Source of the DNA: Candidatus Dadabacteria bacterium
Lineage (GTDB): Bacteria; Desulfobacterota_D; UBA1144; Nemesobacterales; Nemesobacteraceae
Length of the DNA stretch: 9,300 nucleotides
Direction of reading: 5' to 3'
Assembly (NCBI GenBank): GCA_026709745.1
Contig: JAPOSJ010000246.1
Span: forward strand, 1 to 9,300
In this document: positions 6,607 through 9,300 of the stretch, one piece after another
Position numbering within the stretch: the first letter of the stretch is position 1
Layout: every line of letters begins with the position of its first letter
Position numbers and translations under genes: made by a program
The notes under the pieces: model-generated
Told to the model about the DNA's origin: nothing
Database searches by the model: none
Seen by the model: only the letters and a program-made list of their open reading frames with translations

Positions 6607-8011
6607 GCTACGTGAAGAGTGCGGGGTCTTTGGAATATATAATCATCCGGCTGCCGCCAACTTTACCTATCTTGGTCTCTATTCACTGCAGCACAGAGGT
6701 CAGGAAAGTGCCGGCATAGTATCAACCGACGGCAGGAAGCTGTATTCTCAACGGGAAATGGGCCTTGTAACAGAAGTTTTTGATGAAGATTCCATATCCA
6801 ATCTGCTGGGCACCACCGCTATAGGACACGTTAGATATTCCACAACAGGCTCAAGCAACAGCAAAAACACACAGCCCCTCATAATGAATTACGAGAAGGG
6901 AGAGCTTGCAGTCGGCCACAACGGTAACCTCACAAACGCAAAAATCCTCAGGCATGAACTTGAAAAAAAAGGTTCCATATTCCAGTCGACAACGGATACC
7001 GAGGTGATAGTCCACCTCATAGCGAGGTCTAAGGAAAAAACCTTTCTCGGAAGAATCATAGAAGCCCTTACAGAATGCAGGGGGGCATATTCCCTTTTAT
7101 TCCTTACGCCCAAAGGTATTGTCGCCGCACGTGACCCCCATGGGTTCAGACCCCTTGTCCTTGGAAAAATTGATGGCTCTTACGTTGTGGCTTCCGAAAC
7201 ATGCGCTTTTGAACTCATAGAAGGTGATTACATAAGAGAGATAAAACCCGGCGAGATAGTATTCATAAACGAAAACGGAATCAAGTCATTTAACCCCCTT
7301 CCAAAGAAACAGCACAGGTACTGCGTGTTTGAGAATATATATTTCTCTAGACCCGATTCTTTTCTCCAAGGAAAAAATATCTACCAGATGAGAAAAGACA
7401 TGGGCCGCCAGCTCGCAATCGAGTGTCCGGCAGACGCGGACATAGTCGTAGCAGTTCCGGATTCGGGAACACCCGCTGCCATGGGATATGCCGAGCAGAT
7501 GGGAATTCCTTTTGAGACCGGATTTCTGCGAAGCCACTACATAGGAAGAACTTTCATTCAGCCTCAGCAGTCAATACGAAACTTCGGAGTGAAACTGAAG
7601 CTGAGCGTGATAAAAGATGTTATACGAGGAAAGAAAGTAGTTGTGGTTGATGATTCAATAGTAAGAGGTACAACCAGCAGAAAGATTGTCAAAATGATAC
7701 GCGATGCAGGCGCCAGCGAAATTCATATGAGAATAAGTTCCCCTCCTATGAAGTTTTCGTGCTATTACGGCATAGATACTCCTCTTAAGGAAGAACTCAT
7801 AGCGCATTCGCTCGAAGTGGAGAAAATAAAGGACTATATAACCTCTGACACTTTGGGATATTTAAGCAGTGAGGGAATAACCAAAGCTGTTGCCAAAGGC
7901 AAAAATCCTCTTAACGAAAAGTCAAGCTACTGTTTTGCGTGTTTTGACGGAAATTATCCCGTAGAAATACCAGACAAGAAAGTATCACATCAGCAGATGG
8001 ATCTTTTCTAG
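6599..8011 (+). CDS. purF: Amidophosphoribosyltransferase PurF
   Basis: PurF catalyses the first committed step of purine synthesis: PRPP plus glutamine to 5-phosphoribosylamine. The 470-aa product has an N-terminal Ntn glutaminase domain and a C-terminal phosphoribosyltransferase domain. The catalytic cysteine is C8 (EECGVFGIY), so a 7-residue propeptide must be removed, as in B. subtilis PurF rather than the E. coli type. Other glutaminase motifs are LQHRGQESAGI, GHVRYSTTGS and VGHNGNLTN. The PRPP loop is VVVVDDSIVRGTTS (347-360). Four cysteines, C242, C388, C445 and C448 (the last two as YCFACFDG), match the positions that bind a 4Fe-4S cluster in B. subtilis-type enzymes, implying oxygen-sensitive stability. 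The start codon overlaps purL by 8 bases. It is the last gene of the rightward block, ending 37 bases from the convergent valS. Confidence 0.97.
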   Translation: MAKLREECGVFGIYNHPAAANFTYLGLYSLQHRGQESAGIVSTDGRKLYSQREMGLVTEVFDEDSISNLLGTTAIGHVRYSTTGSSNSKNTQPLIMNYEKGELAVGHNGNLTNAKILRHELEKKGSIFQSTTDTEVIVHLIARSKEKTFLGRIIEALTECRGAYSLLFLTPKGIVAARDPHGFRPLVLGKIDGSYVVASETCAFELIEGDYIREIKPGEIVFINENGIKSFNPLPKKQHRYCVFENIYFSRPDSFLQGKNIYQMRKDMGRQLAIECPADADIVVAVPDSGTPAAMGYAEQMGIPFETGFLRSHYIGRTFIQPQQSIRNFGVKLKLSVIKDVIRGKKVVVVDDSIVRGTTSRKIVKMIRDAGASEIHMRISSPPMKFSCYYGIDTPLKEELIAHSLEVEKIKDYITSDTLGYLSSEGITKAVAKGKNPLNEKSSYCFACFDGNYPVEIPDKKVSHQQMDLF

Positions 8012-8048
8012 ATTCTTCTGCCGCATTGAAACTGGAAATTCCTGCTTA

Positions 8049-9300
8049 TTATACGGCCGAAAGTTTTCCGAGGATTTCCTCAAGTTTCTTTTTGTGGCTC
8101 TGAAACTCCTTAAGTTTTCCCCTCTCCTTTTCCACAACATCCATGGGGGCACGACTGATAAATTCCCTGTTCGCAAGCTTGCCTTCCGTTTTTTCAAGAT
8201 CTTTTGAAACTTTCGTAAGATCTCTGTTCAGTCTTGAAATTTCTTTCTCCAGATCAAGCAGATCTTCAACAGGCATGATTATTTCCACTCCAGAGACGAT
8301 TTCCGAGACTACTTTTCCCTGAAAATCCCCACCGCAGACAACACAGTTGCCAAGAGAAGCCATCCCGAGGATAATCTCAAGATTTCCCTTAAGAACATTC
8401 TCCGTCTTAGAGTTTTTGGAATTAAGATGGACCGATACTTTCTCGGAGGGATGAACCCCGACAATCGCCCGCAAGTTCCTTATCCCAGTCACAACGCTTT
8501 TTATAAGTTCAATCTGCCGCGACTCTTCTCTGAATATCTCTTTATCCCTAACAACTGGATAGCTGGTTTTAAGAACACTTTTGCAATCAAGTCCTTCCTC
8601 TTCGGGAAGACTGATTTTCTTTTTCCTGAATATTCCAAAAATTTCCTCGGTAATATAGGGTGCGAAAGGATGAAGCGCACGTAGGGAACGGAGCAGCACC
8701 CTTACAAGCACATTAAGGGTGGTTTTCTTTGAGTTATCATCCTCTCCGTAAAGTGAAAACTTGGATATCTCAACATACCAGTCGCAGTAATCATCCCAGA
8801 TAAAGTGATAAAGCGCTTGGGAAGCCTTATCGAATTCGTAGTTCTCAACAAACTTCTCGACTTCGCCTAAGGTGAAATTAAATCTGCTTAGAATCCACCT
8901 GTCAGAAACGCTCAGAGAAGAGCTTTCAAGATCGGAGTCGGAAATAAGCCCTGGCTCAATGTTAATAAACACGAACCTCGCAGCGTTCCATATCTTGTTC
9001 ATAAAGTTTCTGTATCCTTCAATGACCGGAAAAGTGAGTTTTATATCTCTTCCCTGGGCTGCAAGGGCAGAAAGGGAGAAACGAAGCGCGTCTGTGCCGT
9101 ATTTCTCGATCATGTCAATAGGGTCAATAACGTTACCCATCGTCTTACTCATCTTGCGACCTTTGGCGTCCCTTATGAGGCCATGAACATAAACATTCCT
9201 GAAAGGCACACCCTTCATGAACCTTAGTCCGAGCATTATCATCCTCACAAACAAAAAAAAAATGATATCAAAACCGGTAACAAGACATGATGTCGGATAG
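8049..9300 (-). CDS. valS: Valyl-tRNA synthetase, C-terminal part (5' end outside window)
   Basis: The minus-strand frame is open from the right edge (first full codon at 9299) to tandem TAA TAA stops at 8046-8051, giving 416 visible residues. This is a little under half of a normal ValRS (about 880-950 aa). It begins YPTSCLVTGFDII, the conserved class I segment. Next come the signature VHGLIRDAKGRKMSKTMGN with the ATP-binding KMSKT at 9141-9155, then GYRNFMNKIWNAARFVF, the anticodon-binding domain around YHFIWDDYCDWYVE, and LHPFAPYITEEI. The C-terminal 70 residues form a charged coiled coil (from about DLEKEISRLNRDL), the tRNA-binding arm typical of bacterial ValRS. The enzyme charges tRNA-Val. 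A TTG at 9254 is only an internal codon, not a start. Oddity: the usual FFWVARM reads FFLFVRM beside a ten-A run, a possible sequencing error. Confidence 0.95.
   Translation of the reverse strand, partial: YPTSCLVTGFDIIFFLFVRMIMLGLRFMKGVPFRNVYVHGLIRDAKGRKMSKTMGNVIDPIDMIEKYGTDALRFSLSALAAQGRDIKLTFPVIEGYRNFMNKIWNAARFVFINIEPGLISDSDLESSSLSVSDRWILSRFNFTLGEVEKFVENYEFDKASQALYHFIWDDYCDWYVEISKFSLYGEDDNSKKTTLNVLVRVLLRSLRALHPFAPYITEEIFGIFRKKKISLPEEEGLDCKSVLKTSYPVVRDKEIFREESRQIELIKSVVTGIRNLRAIVGVHPSEKVSVHLNSKNSKTENVLKGNLEIILGMASLGNCVVCGGDFQGKVVSEIVSGVEIIMPVEDLLDLEKEISRLNRDLTKVSKDLEKTEGKLANREFISRAPMDVVEKERGKLKEFQSHKKKLEEILGKLSAV
9253..9262. repeat. Homopolymer run of ten A (ten T in valS sense)
   Basis: Ten consecutive A on the plus strand fall within the conserved DIIFF codons of valS. 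It is the longest single-base run I see in the window; runs of eight A occur at 604-611 and 6963-6970. Such runs are prone to polymerase slippage and to sequencing errors. The reading frame is intact across it. Confidence 0.9.

Noticed and set aside
8000..8016. Weak stem GGATCT/AGATTC around the purF stop as a terminator
   Set aside because: Only six pairs including one G-T, AT-rich, and not followed by a T tract.
9141..9155. KMSKT instead of KMSKS in ValRS
   Set aside because: Threonine at this position is a common variant in class I synthetases, so it is not noteworthy.
8427..9186. Plus-strand open frames opposite valS (8427-8684 and 8872-9186)
   Set aside because: Both are antisense to conserved ValRS motifs and show no domain of their own.

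Overview
The window looks like ordinary chromosomal core sequence of a bacterium. Seven genes are visible. Six read rightward and one, a partial valS, reads leftward from the right edge. Taxonomy cannot be fixed from this sequence. Three traits suggest a group such as Desulfobacterota, Dadabacteria or another deep-branching or environmental lineage rather than an enteric bacterium: a small PurS/PurQ-dependent PurL, a PurF with a propeptide and four candidate Fe-S cysteines, and frequent ATA (Ile) and AGA/AGG (Arg) codons. This is a low-confidence inference.

Layout. Positions 1-349 hold the C-terminal end of a DUF4268-family protein cut by the left edge. This stretch is AT-richer (about 38% GC by hand count over the first 360 bases) than sampled 60-base lines of the genes that follow (roughly 43-55%). 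It ends in a near-perfect inverted repeat just before the stop codon. After a 59-base AT-rich gap comes a tightly packed rightward gene block. In order it encodes a PepT-like M20 metallopeptidase (409-1557), a small CbiX-type sirohydrochlorin chelatase (1561-1923), a HAD-superfamily hydrolase (1941-2669), a long-chain acyl-CoA ligase of the AMP-binding family (about 2684-4363), PurL (4360-6606) and PurF (6599-8011). Gaps within the block are 3, 17 and 14 bases, followed by overlaps of 4 and 8 bases, so co-transcription is likely. A convergent valS fragment (8049-9300, minus strand) follows after only 37 bases, with no clear terminator in either direction.

Function. PurF and PurL catalyse steps 1 and 4 of de novo purine synthesis and form a coherent pair. 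PurQ, PurS, PurD and PurN are not in the window. The four upstream genes (peptidase, chelatase, HAD phosphatase, acyl-CoA ligase) have no obvious common pathway with them. They look like a housekeeping operon held together by transcription rather than by one reaction sequence.

No previously undescribed system is evident. The observations most worth checking are an 18-bp perfect palindrome about 50 bases upstream of purL, an unusual change at a normally conserved valS motif next to a run of ten A, the composition step and hairpin at the DUF4268 end, and the uncertain start of the acyl-CoA ligase.
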